Assembly (NCBI GenBank): GCA_011319805.1
Contig: SJRY01000234.1
Coordinates: 620,001 to 684,000 of the forward strand
Source: Macrocybe gigantea
Taxonomy: Eukaryota > Basidiomycota > Agaricomycetes > Agaricales > Callistosporiaceae
Length of the DNA stretch: 64,000 bases
Direction: 5' to 3'
In this document: positions 50,905 to 62,366 of the stretch, one piece after another
Numbering within the stretch: the stretch's first letter is position 1
How the letters are laid out: each line of letters starts with the position of its first letter
Made by a program: the position numbers and the translations under genes
Notes under the pieces: model-generated
The model's input: the letters and a program-made list of their open reading frames with translations, nothing else
The model's database searches: none
Told to the model about the DNA's origin: nothing

Positions 50905-53900
50905 TCAAGTTCCATCACGCAGGGTTTGTGACTGGCTACTGATCGTTTGGAAATGCATCGACATGTCAATGTGGGAAGGAACCCTGACGAGTGATACACG
51001 CTGCGAACGTTTGCCATGAGTATGGCGAACGTCCGGCTGGTCAGGGGCTGTAAAAAATCTCTCATGGCCTGTCGCATCCTCGTCAACGGTATCAGAAACC
51101 ATATCATTTTGAGCGCCCCCAAGTTCGAAATCGGACTCAGGTAATAAATCGGGTTCTTGCTTTGGTGAATCGGCTAGATGTCGTCCTTCCTCCGCAAACA
51201 GGTCTTCAGAAGAAGGCCAATCTGGTCCAAAGTCGAGCGCGGAGTAGAAAGATTCACATATAGACGATTCGGGTCTGTGTGAAGAAGGGGTATCGAGATG
51301 TTGATTGGTATCGTCAGCGGAGAGTTTCGAAGGCTTTTCTGAAGGGAAGAATGGAAGCGATGAAAACTCCTCTGAGGGATGGTTTTGAAGTGTCTCCGTA
51401 GCAACTTGCAAGGCGATGCTCTTGACGCGATGCAGCGAGTGTGCTTCCGATTTCAGGTCCTTGGAAAGCACATCACGATAGCATACGAGTTTCGTATATT
51501 CCAACCGCACTTGCATTAGCCTCTTCCCAACATTTTGCACGGCGAGCACAAGTCTGTCACGGGTGGCTTTTTGGAACGGCGTCAAGGTAGCAATATTCCG
51601 CGCCAATCTCAGGTCTGCGTCAATCTGCGATTGAACAGTTGTTATCTTGGATGATAGGTCATGTATCTTTCCACGCAGGATCTGGGCTCGAGGAGGAAGT
51701 GGCAAACTTCCGTCTTTCGATTGGCTTGCGCATTCGAGTTCGTCATGGACCGAAAGAGGAGTTGGAGAAGGTCCTTCTTCGTTTGATAGTAGTGACCTGC
51801 CGGAGGCTAAATCCCGCTTGACCTGTTCAAATGTTCTCCTGAACTGATCAGAAGCATCCGCATCATGAGGGTGAGGCACGTCCAAGTCTATGCTGTTTGA
51901 ATCGCCGACGATAGTCATCCCGCGCTTAGGATAGTTGGACGACTTGAGCACAGTATTCCCAGTCAGCATGTTCAATAGGTCATGAGCTGCACTCGTGTCC
52001 CAGGTATCCGTCCGTGTCGGATAATTAGCTTTTTGTATGTCATGCAGATGTGATGTAGCGGCCGCCACTCCTGTGAGCTTTACATCTGCATTAGACATCT
52101 CCAGAGGCCTCATCCGAACACCAGCAGTGCTGAAGGCACTCGCGTAGTTGATCCTGGATATCCATTCATTGAGTTCTTGCTCGTCCGGAGCTCGTAGAAG
52201 CAGTTGACGGCCATTTGGGAGGGCCAATTTGAATGTATTTTGATGCTAAGAAACTAGTCAGAAACTTTTTTCCTTTCCAGATTTAGGTGATTTCGCCAAC
52301 CTTGCTGTATGACCAGTCATAAACGGCGATAGCGTCCTTGACAGACAGAAGCTCGTCCGGCTTAAAAGCGAAAAGCTGCGGGGGTATGATGTGTCCGTCT
52401 GAAGGGTCGTTTCCGGGAAGAAAAGAACCTGCCCGAGTCGAGTCATGGAAAAAAAGGAGCTGGGATCCAGTCAGGATGACAGTCCATGTCTTCCACTTCC
52501 TGTTGATGGGTCTCTTGCCACCAAGCGAAATTTCATCCTTTCTCAGTAGCGTTCCAACCTTCGTCACTTTCAATGTCCATACACCATCATTACGATCTGG
52601 GATGGGGGCATGGCTGATAGCGTTCAACGGCCCAACACCGATGCCGAAGAAAGAAGGCGGTCGAGTAGATCCAATTTCAATCTCGTCGGCTTTAGCGAAT
52701 GCCCTTTGTAGCTGTGCTTCGTCCCAAGAACCGGCCGTACCCTCATACGAGTATGGATTTTCGGATTGAATGAACCTTTCAACGTTGATCCGGAGCATAT
52801 CGAGTTCGCCCTACTCGAAAATTTCAGCGCCATGCAAAAGACAACAACGGAAGAGACTGGCATTAATGATCAGATGATATGGATCTGGTTTATGGTTCCT
52901 CAGTATCAGCACACCGGCATTTCCTGTCGATGTTGTTAAAGGCGAAAGAGGCTTTCCTGAGAGGCTTTCGCTCATTAATCCTCGTTGGCCATTGACGTCA
53001 AGCGGATCTTCGAAGAAAATGAACGGAGCGTGCACGATGTTATCGTAGAAGCACTAGAAATGTTGGAATGGTAAGAGCATGGGAGGTTTCTAGCTTTATT
53101 ATCTTACGTCCAGCACCTCCGGTGAAACTCCAGGAAGTCTAGTGTTCTTGATATAGTCGACCTTGGTCATCTTTCTTTTATTTGATTTGTTGAATGCATC
53201 AGTATGCAACATAATTAAGCTAAAAGCCAGGATATAAGGTTGATCTGCAGAGCAATACGTCAATGCACCCCCTCCATTTGAAGAACGCCAACCTTCGGAC
53301 GTAAACAACGTCGGATTACATTGCAAATAGCGACCAGCAAATGCTTCTATAACGCGATCAATTTGTTGTGTTTCACGGGGAAGGCCGACTTCCATAAGCA
53401 GTTTCCGCAAGGCTATATCCAGCGGATCTTCAGCGAAGTCAAACCGCCGAAGGTATGCCTTAAGCGCTTCAATGTGTATTGGTGTTGTGCTAGGTGGTGT
53501 TAAGCGGTAGGGACCAACAGGGTATTGACAAGAATTACCTTGACGCAAGAATACTGGCAACTTCTGCTTTGCTCACCGTTGTTTGAAGGCGCGCCAGAAA
53601 TAGTTCGGGAGATTCCTCAGTTGTTGAAGAGTGAGTGAACGAGGAATGGCCTGTGTGAGAGATAGGAATTGACAGGCTAGTCGAAGAGGGAGTAGGTAGC
53701 GCAGAGCTTTTGCCGACGGAAGAATTCTTCGAAGGACGGGCAGAAGGACTTGTGTGAGCGCGCGGTCGGATGTTCGAAGATGGCGCTGCAGAGAGTTTTG
53801 GATGCTCTGCTGAAGAGCTCGGGGCTAAGGAGGAGTCATTCAGGGAGTGGCTTGATGGTTGAGCATACATAGAACGTCGCCTGTAAAGAGTCTGTACAGG

Positions 53901-54907
53901 ACAACTATCCGAGCCTTGGTCATGCAGATCCAAAACGTTCAGAACAGCGCGTTCAGAGCAGCTGCGCGACAGGCCCTACTGTGCGCCAATGGTTTACCGG
54001 CAATTTCTTGAGCACGCGCAAAAGGAGCATCGAAAGCCAGGGGCGAAACGGGAGGTGGTAGCGGAAGAGAGTTAATATAGGAAGTCGCAGGGCGCTGAGG
54101 CGTTGTGGGAGGCGGAACTCGGTTGCTCTTCTTCCAAGACCAGAAAGACGCTTTTCGTGTTAAAGACCTCGGCGCGGACGAAGGATTCTTGAGTGGTTGG
54201 GTACCCTTTTCCTTCGTTCTGTCGGAGCCAAAGGAGAACAACGATGCTGCGCCCAAAGATAAACCGCGGTTCCGCCTCCGCTCATCAGCACTGGAATTGT
54301 CAGGAACAACGCTTGATGTTATCTTCTGACAGCTTCTTGCTCTATGCACGAGGGGAGGTTCTGAATAGTATTCTGACTGCTGATGATCCAGTGCTTTGAA
54401 GGCGACGGTGTTGATATCGGCGGAAGGTGAGACGGGATTTTGGGGAAATACGTGAGGAAGGCCAAGGCCTAAAGCTGCACGAGCCAAGGCTGTGGATGGG
54501 GGACAATGGCGCTGGTTGGCCAGGTGTGGGTCGGAAGAAATGGATGCCTTGGAAGATGAGGGTCTCTCGTAGGACTTTTGTCTCTTCTCCTGAGGTCTCT
54601 TTAAGTGCCCTCCCGCAGACTCCAATGAGACGACGTCAATGGGTGGCAACGGGGGAAGATCCTTCTCAATACGAGAGGCATCCACACCTGTGCTCGGCTC
54701 GTTGGTGTGCTCTTGATGCCGTGTTGGGTGGATAGGATAGTGTAGATTTGAAAAGACATGCGTCGTCGTCGTCGTCGTCACAACCTCCGTCCGTGTCGTT
54801 GTGGATTCTGCAAGCAGTAATGGGTGATCAGAGTGGTCGTACGGGGGAGGCTGAACATCAACTTCAAGGGGAAATTTTAGTACGCTGTTTGCTGACGAGC
54901 GGACCAT
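50905..54907 (-). CDS. Arf guanine-nucleotide exchange factor with Sec7 and PH domains
   Basis: This is a Syt1/Sec74-like exchange factor that activates Arf GTPases on Golgi/endosomal membranes. ATG 54907 opens MVRSSANSVLKFPLEVDVQP, then a Pro/Ser-rich, basic N-region. The Sec7 domain includes SKAEVASILAS, EALKAYLRRFDFAEDPLDIA, LRKLLMEVGLPRETQQIDRV, IEAFAGRYLQCNP, YILAFSLIMLHTDAFNKSNK (catalytic-loop region) and KMTKVDYIKNTRLPGVSPEV. The PH domain follows after a linker: GVWTLKVTKVGTLLRKDE, RKWKTWTVILTGSQLLFFHD, AIAVYDWSYSK | HQNTFKLALPN and LLRAPDEQELNEWISRINYA. A coiled coil (DLSSKITTVQSQIDADLRLA) and an acidic tail end SQSQTLRDGT. One base is missing at 53974-53976 (GGG on the coding strand): AHSR must change frame to reach SERAVLNVLDLHDQGSD. 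Confidence 0.87.
54761..54779. repeat. Trinucleotide (CGT)6 microsatellite in Sec7 gene
   Basis: Six CGT units on the plus strand encode a poly-Thr run (TTTTTT after TRTEVV) in the disordered N-terminus of the Arf-GEF. In-frame length change would alter only the Thr run. Confidence 0.7.
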
Positions 54908-55078
54908 CAACGACCACGAGATGGTCAAAATATATAAGGCCTTCTGTGCTAGGTAGCAACAGGGTTATGAGGCAACGACGATAGTCAGTGTGTGGGCAAT
55001 GTAGCCATCAACAAGTACGAGGTGTGACCGAGTGCAAGTCACGGAACTATAATCAATTATGGATACTCTACGCAGCCA

Positions 55079-57148
55079 CTACGCTTCAAGTTTCTTATTC
55101 CTGCGTTTCGTGAGTGCCTTTTTGCGCGTCTCCAGCTTCTCTCGCTACGGAGCGAATGTTAGTAGGGAAGCAGAGAGCCTCCACGTCAGGCGTACCTCGC
55201 TCTCGCGCTTGCGCATGCTGTACTTCATCTTTTCATACAGCTTTCTCTGTCTGTTGCTCATCATCATCTTGTTCATATCCTTCTCCTTCTCACTATCCTG
55301 AGTGTCCGTCGATTTCGCCTTTGACATCTTTTGGAGTTTTTTAACCTCTTTCTCGAAAGCGGCATGATCCACTCCGGCTGCCTCTGCTTTCAACTCTGCT
55401 GCGCGAAGCGCTTCTGGGTCGTTCCTGTCGATTGATTGCACCTTAGCAACGGTAGCCATCGTCTCGTCCACAGACTCGGTTTCATCGCCTTCACTATGTG
55501 ACTGTTCCTCCATGCTTGACATCATGGCATCGACATCCTCACCATCCTCCGGCGGCAGCTCTGTTGACGGAATATACGCGCCTTCGCGTTCTCCGAATGG
55601 ACTGAGATGAGGAGGAAGGGTCTTTCCCTGCGCATATGGCTCCTCAAGCAGTACCCTGCCTGCATTGATACAGTCGATTACCCACTGCGGTTGAACGTAC
55701 TTCCTCTTGAGGCGGCGCTCCCTCTCCTCCACTGTTTCATCTGCTCGATCCACCAACGGCCTGTCGATGATAACATGAGTTATGCATTCATCACATTCAT
55801 CGAAGGGAGATCCGGTGCCAGAAGATAACGGCCATCCTATACGACCTCCAAAGGATCGAATGACAAATTCGAATATGGAGCGCGGTGTTTCTCGGGAAAG
55901 GAAGAAGGTGCACGACGAGAATAGGCTGGTTGATGATGTATGGGGAAGGGATGACAGGGATTTCAACGTAGGGAGGGAACTGATTGACGTTTCTGTGGTC
56001 GAGTGATGCACGACGAAGTCTTCATCGTCGTCTTGAACGTCCGATGCGGCCTCTGGACGGGTGTCGGTATTAGACTGATCACCTTGGGAAGATGTAGATA
56101 GGGCTTTGATAGTCTGGCGTACATCTTTTGCGGAAATCGTCCGGCCGTTGACATTTACAGCTTTTGCTTTCGTAATTCCCGGAAAGCGACTGTCGGAACC
56201 TTGTAGACTGAATGCGCCCACGCCCGCACCGCCCTCATATTTTGCCATATCCAATGCAGGCGGATACGAAAGTCCGATATCGGCATAGAGCTTGAAGAAG
56301 ACAAACCCAAGTAAAGTCTGATAGAGCTCCAAGAACGTCAGCATGACCCTAATATCGACGTCTGAGGGAATCTAAAAGACATGTCAGCGAAATGAAGAAC
56401 AAGCCTGCTTCATACAGACAGTTTGAGTAAATTGATAGGGGACGAGCCACGTCACATTCTGATCCATGACCTCGGCCTGGTAGTAGACGCCTTTGATAGA
56501 CAGAAAAGCTTTTCGCAACGATCGAGAGTGCATAACGTATAATTGCCATTCCGCTGATAATCGAGAACAGTTCTCAACAAGTTCCGGTGGAAGGCGGGAA
56601 TTTGAGGGGAGCGATGCGAAGAGGAATATCATACACAGGGCATCATCGATATCTCGGATAGCGTCAACGAATGTAGGATACCTATAAACGTGAGTAAGTA
56701 TATACGATGAACGTGAATGGAGCACACCGTTCTTTTATTATATGGTCAAGGCGATACACCGGTTTATTGTCTTCTAAACTCTTGGCGCTACTCCATTCTC
56801 CACGGCCGAGAGCACGAGATAATTTTTTTGCAAAGGCTTTGTGTTCCCGTAGCTTTTTTAGCACAGGTTCATGAGCGAGGTATGCAATATCTTTCGTATA
56901 ATAGAAGGTAGTAGGGGCAGTAGAACCTTTATTTGCGCGCTTCTTGTTCCGAGGTTCTCGAGGATATATGCCTGAATGAGTTTTATTAGCGCAAAAAGCA
57001 GAGACAGATGAATGCAAGACATCTTGCCTTTGAGAATACACAAGCGACGAAAGTCGGCCAACGAGCATTGCAGTTTTTTCACTGCAATAGAACGCGTTAT
57101 ATATGCCTTGGCCGCTCCAGCCTTACCCTTTTGCTTCAACCGACCCAT
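55079..57148 (-). CDS. NOP7: Pescadillo (PES1 / NOP7), ribosome biogenesis BRCT protein
   Basis: This component of the PeBoW complex is needed for 27S pre-rRNA processing and 60S assembly in the nucleolus. [39 protein letters not shown] | [35 protein letters not shown] and [20 protein letters not shown] form the pescadillo N-domain. [31 protein letters not shown] | [10 protein letters not shown] and [20 protein letters not shown] follow. The BRCT domain is [43 protein letters not shown] and [17 protein letters not shown]. The C-terminal acidic/coiled region ([20 protein letters not shown]) and a last exon ([20 protein letters not shown]) complete it. All joins keep frame. It is divergent from SmD2 by 125 bp, a pairing of ribosome-assembly and splicing genes. 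Confidence 0.93.
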
Positions 57149-57273
57149 GGTTATACGGTGAGAGATCAAGGAGCACAAAAACGGCCGAGTTTGGTTCGAT
57201 CGGTGTTGACAAACAACTAAAGATTTGAGTTTCCCTCTTACACTGAAGGTGACCACCAGCAAGATAGTCGACG

Positions 57274-57864
57274 ATGAGGCGAGTCGACTATGCCCCTCAT
57301 ATTCAGGAAGAGCTGACAGTGTTTCAGTCAATACGTCCATGTCCCGAAATCAGAGCTAGATGAAGCTCAGCTACGACAACTCGAGGAGCACGAGATCTCG
57401 CAAGGCCCGCTGTCGGTCTTGCAGCAGGCCGTCCGAAACCACACACAGGTGCTGATTTCGCTGCGCAACAACAAAAAACTGCTCGCTAGAGTCAAAGCGT
57501 TTGATAGGCATAGCAATATGGTATGTCATTTATCTTCATTTCAAACACTTTCTGAAAAATGCTGCAGGTTCTTGAGAATGTTAAAGAAGTGCGTTGGCCT
57601 TGTCGATCCCTTTTCCTGTTGACCCACGAGTTTCAGATGTGGACAGAGATGCCCAAAGGAAAAAACAAGAAACCAGTGAACAAAGATCGCTTCATCAGCA
57701 AGATGTTTTTGAGGCATGTATCCCGCTGTTTCGATCGGTTAATCGCTCATTCTTTCACTCTTCGATCACAGAGGGGACTCTGTCATACTAAGTAAGTCTT
57801 ATCGTGCTGTCCGTCGCTTCGATATGGTATGAATAATGCATTAGTTCTTCGCAACCAAGCATAG
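57274..57864 (+). CDS. SMD2: Small nuclear ribonucleoprotein Sm D2
   Basis: This is a core Sm-ring protein of spliceosomal snRNPs. The first coding exon is 5 nt (ATGAG), spliced by a GC-AG intron (57279-57327) to give [20 protein letters not shown]. Then [19 protein letters not shown], Sm1 ([26 protein letters not shown] | VLENVKE), [20 protein letters not shown] and Sm2 (SKMFLR | GDSVILILRNQA). A second GC-AG intron (57714-57771, tgagGCatgt) lies inside the Sm2 motif. The last exon, after gtaagt...ttag, adds ILRNQA and the stop. About 110 residues is normal for SmD2. A spliceosome gene that itself depends on non-canonical GC donors is notable. Confidence 0.9.
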
Positions 57865-57967
57865 TCCTTGGCACACAGGCAGATGTTATTTCTTCCTTAT
57901 CACATCGGCGCAGACGTAGTTTGTAATTTTTTACGAAGCCTAATGTTATGATGACATGCAGAGAGAA

Positions 57968-60900
57968 TTAGCGACCCCCGAGCTCCTCTTCAATGTCCTT
58001 GATCGCCTCGAAAATTGCCGCCAGAGCGACCCATCCAAAACTTTCCCCACCAAAAATTCCCTTGTTCCTTAACGACACCAACCAAGCCATCCAGGCCCTT
58101 CTGAGATGCTCCTCCGAATCGATCTCTTGTTTCATCGCCAAACTTTCTCTCAGTCCACGAACGAGAATGTCGGTCTTCTCACGCAATTTCGCCATTGTGT
58201 CCGCCCTCTTTCGTGGTGCGACGTCTTCTGCGCGATGGTTCCGATCATCGCTTCTTCTTCCGTCAACATGCCTGACCTCCTACCGCCGAGGGTATGCACT
58301 ATGCATATCGACTGCAATTCCGATTTATAAGAGGCGAATAAGTCCTGGAGCTCCGACATTTCGTCGGCACCGCTGTCACCCGTGTCTATGAATTGACCGA
58401 CATAATCCTCAATGACGTCTTCAATGTCTTGTTCCACTTCACTACGCTGACGATTCAAACGTTCGTGATGGAGTGTCGCATCTTTCGGACGATTTCTACG
58501 CTTTCTTCTCTCTTTTCCGCCGAGCGAAATTTTGGGTAGTTCCACGGCTCGGAAAAGTCGACCAATGGCTCGGTTGCTCTGGTAGTACCTCTCTATGTCC
58601 CACGCTGTCTCCGGAGCATACCAATCAGGTTTTTGAAGAAATCGGGTCAATGGAATGTCTTTCAGGGCAACAGCATTCCCCGATTTTGGATAATCAACTG
58701 CGTCACTGTGCAATTCTGCCAGCTTCAAGCATTCTTCAGCAAAAATTCCTTTTTCATGTTGATCGGCCAATATAAGCCAGTTCGTGGCAATGAGCCCCAG
58801 AACCTATGAATTAACCAAGTGATCGTTGAGGCTGAGATGAGGAAAGCTGAAGAGAGCACGAACATCGCTGTTTATGTATTCCATGACGAATTCTGCAACG
58901 TCGTTCATATTGCATTCTCTGTGCAATAATTTCCTCTTGGCCGGCTTATAAGCCGCCGCTTGATGTGTCTGTTTGGGGAAAAATTCTGGAAGATCATTGA
59001 GTGGAATCAAGTTGTACAAATCGCCGTCTAGGTCACCGCCACCAAGACAGGATGCCAGCGGACGCGAGCCTGCATCAATTATAAGGACGCGGCGGAAGAA
59101 CGAAAGACGAACTGGTCGCACCATTGACGCTGAAAACGACCGTATTTGACAAGGGCTCGTGAGCGAAGCAGGATCCAGCAGGAGGACGGCCGATCGCTAT
59201 AGCGATCTGCACGTCTCCTGGGTGTATTGTAGGTGATCGAGATATCAACACAGGTCCCTGGAGGTAGATGGGAGGTTTATCCACTGGTTTAACGCAGGCG
59301 TAGATCTCATTTTCTTTCAAGTAGTTGTGTTCGTCGGCTATTCCAACCAGAGTCCAGGCTCCCGGGATAGGGATCCGTGCATGGTTCTTCAAAGCGCGAA
59401 GGATATGATACACCGCATATTCCATCATCCTCTCCCAAAACTTGTACCCATCTAGAGCCTCGAAATCCAACCTGGCCAAGCCTAGCATTATCGAAGTAAG
59501 ACGAAACGACGTGCCAAGTCCATGGGTCTCCAGCATCCTTGCCGCCTGCGTTAACGAATCGGTCGCCTGCCGAATCTGCTGGATAGCTTGGTCCTGATGG
59601 GCCTTGAACGTCTCGTAGGGCACACCGAGCCATTCAAGAGTCATAATCAAAGGACGATTCAGAAAGTAGAAACCTGGCTTGGTGAAAGCTTGGGCAATTT
59701 CTATTTCTCTCGATTCTGGGGCCTCGAATTTGATCATTGATGGCCTCAGATAGACCGCTCGTCCCTTTAGTTTGTAATCGATGGCCAACATGCCCTTGGA
59801 ACCCATGAAACGAACTTGGAATGCACAGGGACGATTCTTTCCATTATGACCTCGCCGTCGCCTCGACTGCAGTGAATGGTGAATTTCATCAGCCAGCTCC
59901 TTTGATATCGTCCCCACTCCATCCGTGAAGCAATATTGCTTTGATTGATCATATGCGTCGCCAATGTATAAAATTTCTTCAACTTGTTCAACAGAGACAG
60001 AGGCGTCTGTAGCTGTGAACGCCTGAGCAATTCTCGCAGCGTATCGTGCAGGGCAGTACGTCAAACTTTGATCGAATGGCAGGTTTTTGAAAGACCCTAA
60101 GGCTCTTATGATTCGTTCAGCATTCACAAAGCCATGCTGAGGATCCTTAAACGGCTTGACAAACCTGACCAAGCATTAAATTGTTAATGTCGTGGAACCG
60201 CGGGTCTGCGTACCAAACTGTGTGCTCCTTTAAGGCAGACTGGGAATACGCTAGGAATTGAAATGTTCTGCCTGCGATGGTAAGTCCGTTGAGAAGAAAT
60301 TGACCAATGCGGCGCTTGATAAAAGCGGTCCCATCTATCTCTCTGTCGAAACGGTAGTGAATGTGATCCTCCTCGAGAAAACTGACGCGCAAAAAGGATT
60401 CGTGCGTCGACGGGTCGTATCGACGAATAACTCTGTTGGAACGTTCAAGGAACGGACCGTCCAGTCTCATTGTCGTCGGAGTTACGGTGATGTGTAGAGA
60501 CCAAAATAGACTTCCATCAGTGGGTCTCAAGAGATCCCTGTCAGTCTGCTTCGCGAAATCTGCCTGAGCTTTCAAGAAACAATCTTCGAGAGTTTCGCTC
60601 GATTCATCCTCTTCGATAGCAAAGAAGAGTTCCGCCCTAGCGTAGAAATGCCGGAGAAACGTGGCAGTGTATGTTTTGCCGTTTGGCTCATGTTTCTTCA
60701 CCATGTCGTGTATCCGAGGCATAAGCAGGAGCATTTCATGTATATCGACGAGCAGATCGCGAACGAGGGATATGATTTGAAATGCAACACACCAGTTAAA
60801 TTTCGAGACCTCTTCCTCAAAACGATCGATGTTTGACGATGAGAAGATGTTCCGACGACATATCGGATATTGGAAATCGTGGATTTTGTCGAATCGGACC

Positions 60901-61700
60901 AGGTTAGCCAACTCCTTGAAGGTCTCGAGGCCATCCGCATTTCTGCAGACGATTCGTAGGATATGAGAGGTGTAAGGAACGACCTTCTCGTGGCCATCGA
61001 ATGGAAGACAAGAGAGGCGTTGCCGGGGGTCGGGCAAAAAGACGGAAGGAGACTCGAAGGAGGGTGGATAGTATAGCCAGAGGAGAATGACTGGCTCCTT
61101 TGACAAGTAGAGGTGGGCTGACAGGTAATCTATCTGAGAAAATTGTATCACGATGTGAGAGCGTTCCCCAGGGAAGTTGCAAATTTCAACGCGAATTTGT
61201 CGTTTTTCATCGTTGAATTTGAGGTGAGAAGAGTGGAATAGACGTGCCTCCCATTCTATTGAAAAACACCCATCCCTACAATCCCATCCAAACTGAACGC
61301 TACTAATTGGGATGCTGCTTTGTGACAACGTGGCTTGCTTCTTCTCTATATTTTCTCGGACGGTAGGGTCGACGTATAATTGATTCTTTACATATTGCAA
61401 CACGTCCTCACGGATGGGCTTGTTGCTCCGAGAGATGGCCACAGGGCGACGGTAGATCACCAAGCCTCCACTTTCATATAGCTGTAGGAACATTTCGCCT
61501 GCTTCGGATGAAGGCAGGGTTAGAATGCCACGACCTCCATGTTTACGGATTCCGTATTTGTCCTTGAAAAGGTGTACGTGAAAATTCATAGGAAGATCGG
61601 AGGCCTTCTTGAATGGATGGTGATGAAGGATGCCCGAGAGATGCCTGACAAGGTCATGCTCGGTTGCATCATAGCTGATAGATCTCATGAAAATGTCCAT
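57968..61700 (-). CDS. Cellular RNA-dependent RNA polymerase (RNAi, QDE-1/RDR family)
   Basis: This eukaryotic (non-viral) RdRP makes double-stranded RNA in fungal quelling/RNAi. ATG 61700 gives MDIFMRSISYDATEHDLVRH, an RRM-like start. The catalytic half has ARYAARIAQAFTATDASVSV, YCFTDGVGTISKELADEIHH, CAFQVRFMGSKGMLAIDYKL, YLRPSMIKFEAPESREIEIA, ISRSPTIHPGDVQIAIAIG and, across an intron, ASCLGGGDLDGDLYNLI, the double-psi-barrel DxDGD catalytic triad. After a further intron come ATNWLILADQHEKGIFAEEC, LKLAELHSDAVDYPKSGNAV, then TRFLQKPDWYAPE. The C-terminus ends AIFEAIKDIEEELGGR. One base is missing at 58209-58211 (AAA on the coding strand): TIAQKTSHHE must change frame to KRADTMAKLREKTD. Length is about 1,200 residues. 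The catalytic core is intact. Confidence 0.92.
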
Positions 61701-61843
61701 GCTGGGAGAGCGTGATAGGGAATGGGGAGCGGGATGGTTGGATGGGTTCTGATCTGATTATAAGGATGTGGCATAAGCGCGCTTATGCTCTATTCGTAAA
61801 TGCCTCCAGCTCGAGCGGTCCAAGCTCAATAGAAGCTGCGCAA

Positions 61844-61849
61844 CACGTG
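61844..61849. promoter_or_regulatory. CACGTG upstream of the RdRP gene
   Basis: caaCACGTGtaag lies 144 bp upstream of the RdRP ATG in the 230-bp gap between RdRP and the LYRM2-like gene. Confidence 0.35.
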
Positions 61850-61930
61850 TAAGAAGCAGTTCTGCATAAGAATAGGATAATAAAGGACTAAAACGACACT
61901 GCGCTAGTGCCCCCATACACGGACTGGGAG

Positions 61931-62257
61931 CTACGAAACATGGAAAGTCTGTCGGATTTCTCTTCGACACCCCTTGATAGTGTCCTCTATTAAAGACTGG
62001 TTGTCGCTGAATTGGCCAGAATGAGGGTAAAAAAAGGAATGCTCACGGCATCAGTCAGATGACGATTGCGCTCGAACTCGGCGCGGATCCAGGCGATCGT
62101 CTCCTGCCTAGTGTGCCAGTCGGGTATCGCTTTGGAGGATGATGAGAAGATGCATAGGTATATGGGAGGTTGAGTTACTTCTTGTAGCGCGAATGGCGTA
62201 TCTGTAGAGGTCGAGAGCCTGCTGCTTCAGAATGAAATGTTTGAGCGTCGGTTGCAT
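61931..62257 (-). CDS. LYRM2-like LYR-motif mitochondrial protein
   Basis: This is a tiny (about 78 residue) Complex1_LYR family protein, the kind that binds acyl-carrier protein and helps respiratory-complex or Fe-S assembly in the mitochondrial matrix. Three exons read MQPTLKHFILKQQALDLYRY (LYR at residues 17-19), AIRATR | TIPDWHTRQETIAWIRAE, FERNRHLTDA | SLIEDTIKGCRREIRQTF and HVS. TLKxFxxxxQxLxLYR and the later (E)ExFRRN/EFERN pattern match LYRM2. The last acceptor is taken at aaccag, because the upstream ttcag would put a different frame in use. Confidence 0.8.
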
Positions 62258-62366
62258 GAGTGAAAGCAGGTGTGAAAGAATTACCAAATTCGTTTGCATT
62301 CAAATCACGCATGCAACACTTGCACCTGCTCTGCATCACCTTTTTTTTTACGACGACGACCCGACA

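Noticed and set aside
58473..58775. Plus-strand ORF of 100 codons
   Set aside because: It overlaps the conserved C-terminal third of the RdRP on the other strand.
57968..61700. RdRP as an integrated viral polymerase
   Set aside because: Its DLDGD double-psi-barrel motif and RRM-like start are those of cellular RNAi polymerases, not viral right-hand RdRPs, and it has fungal introns.
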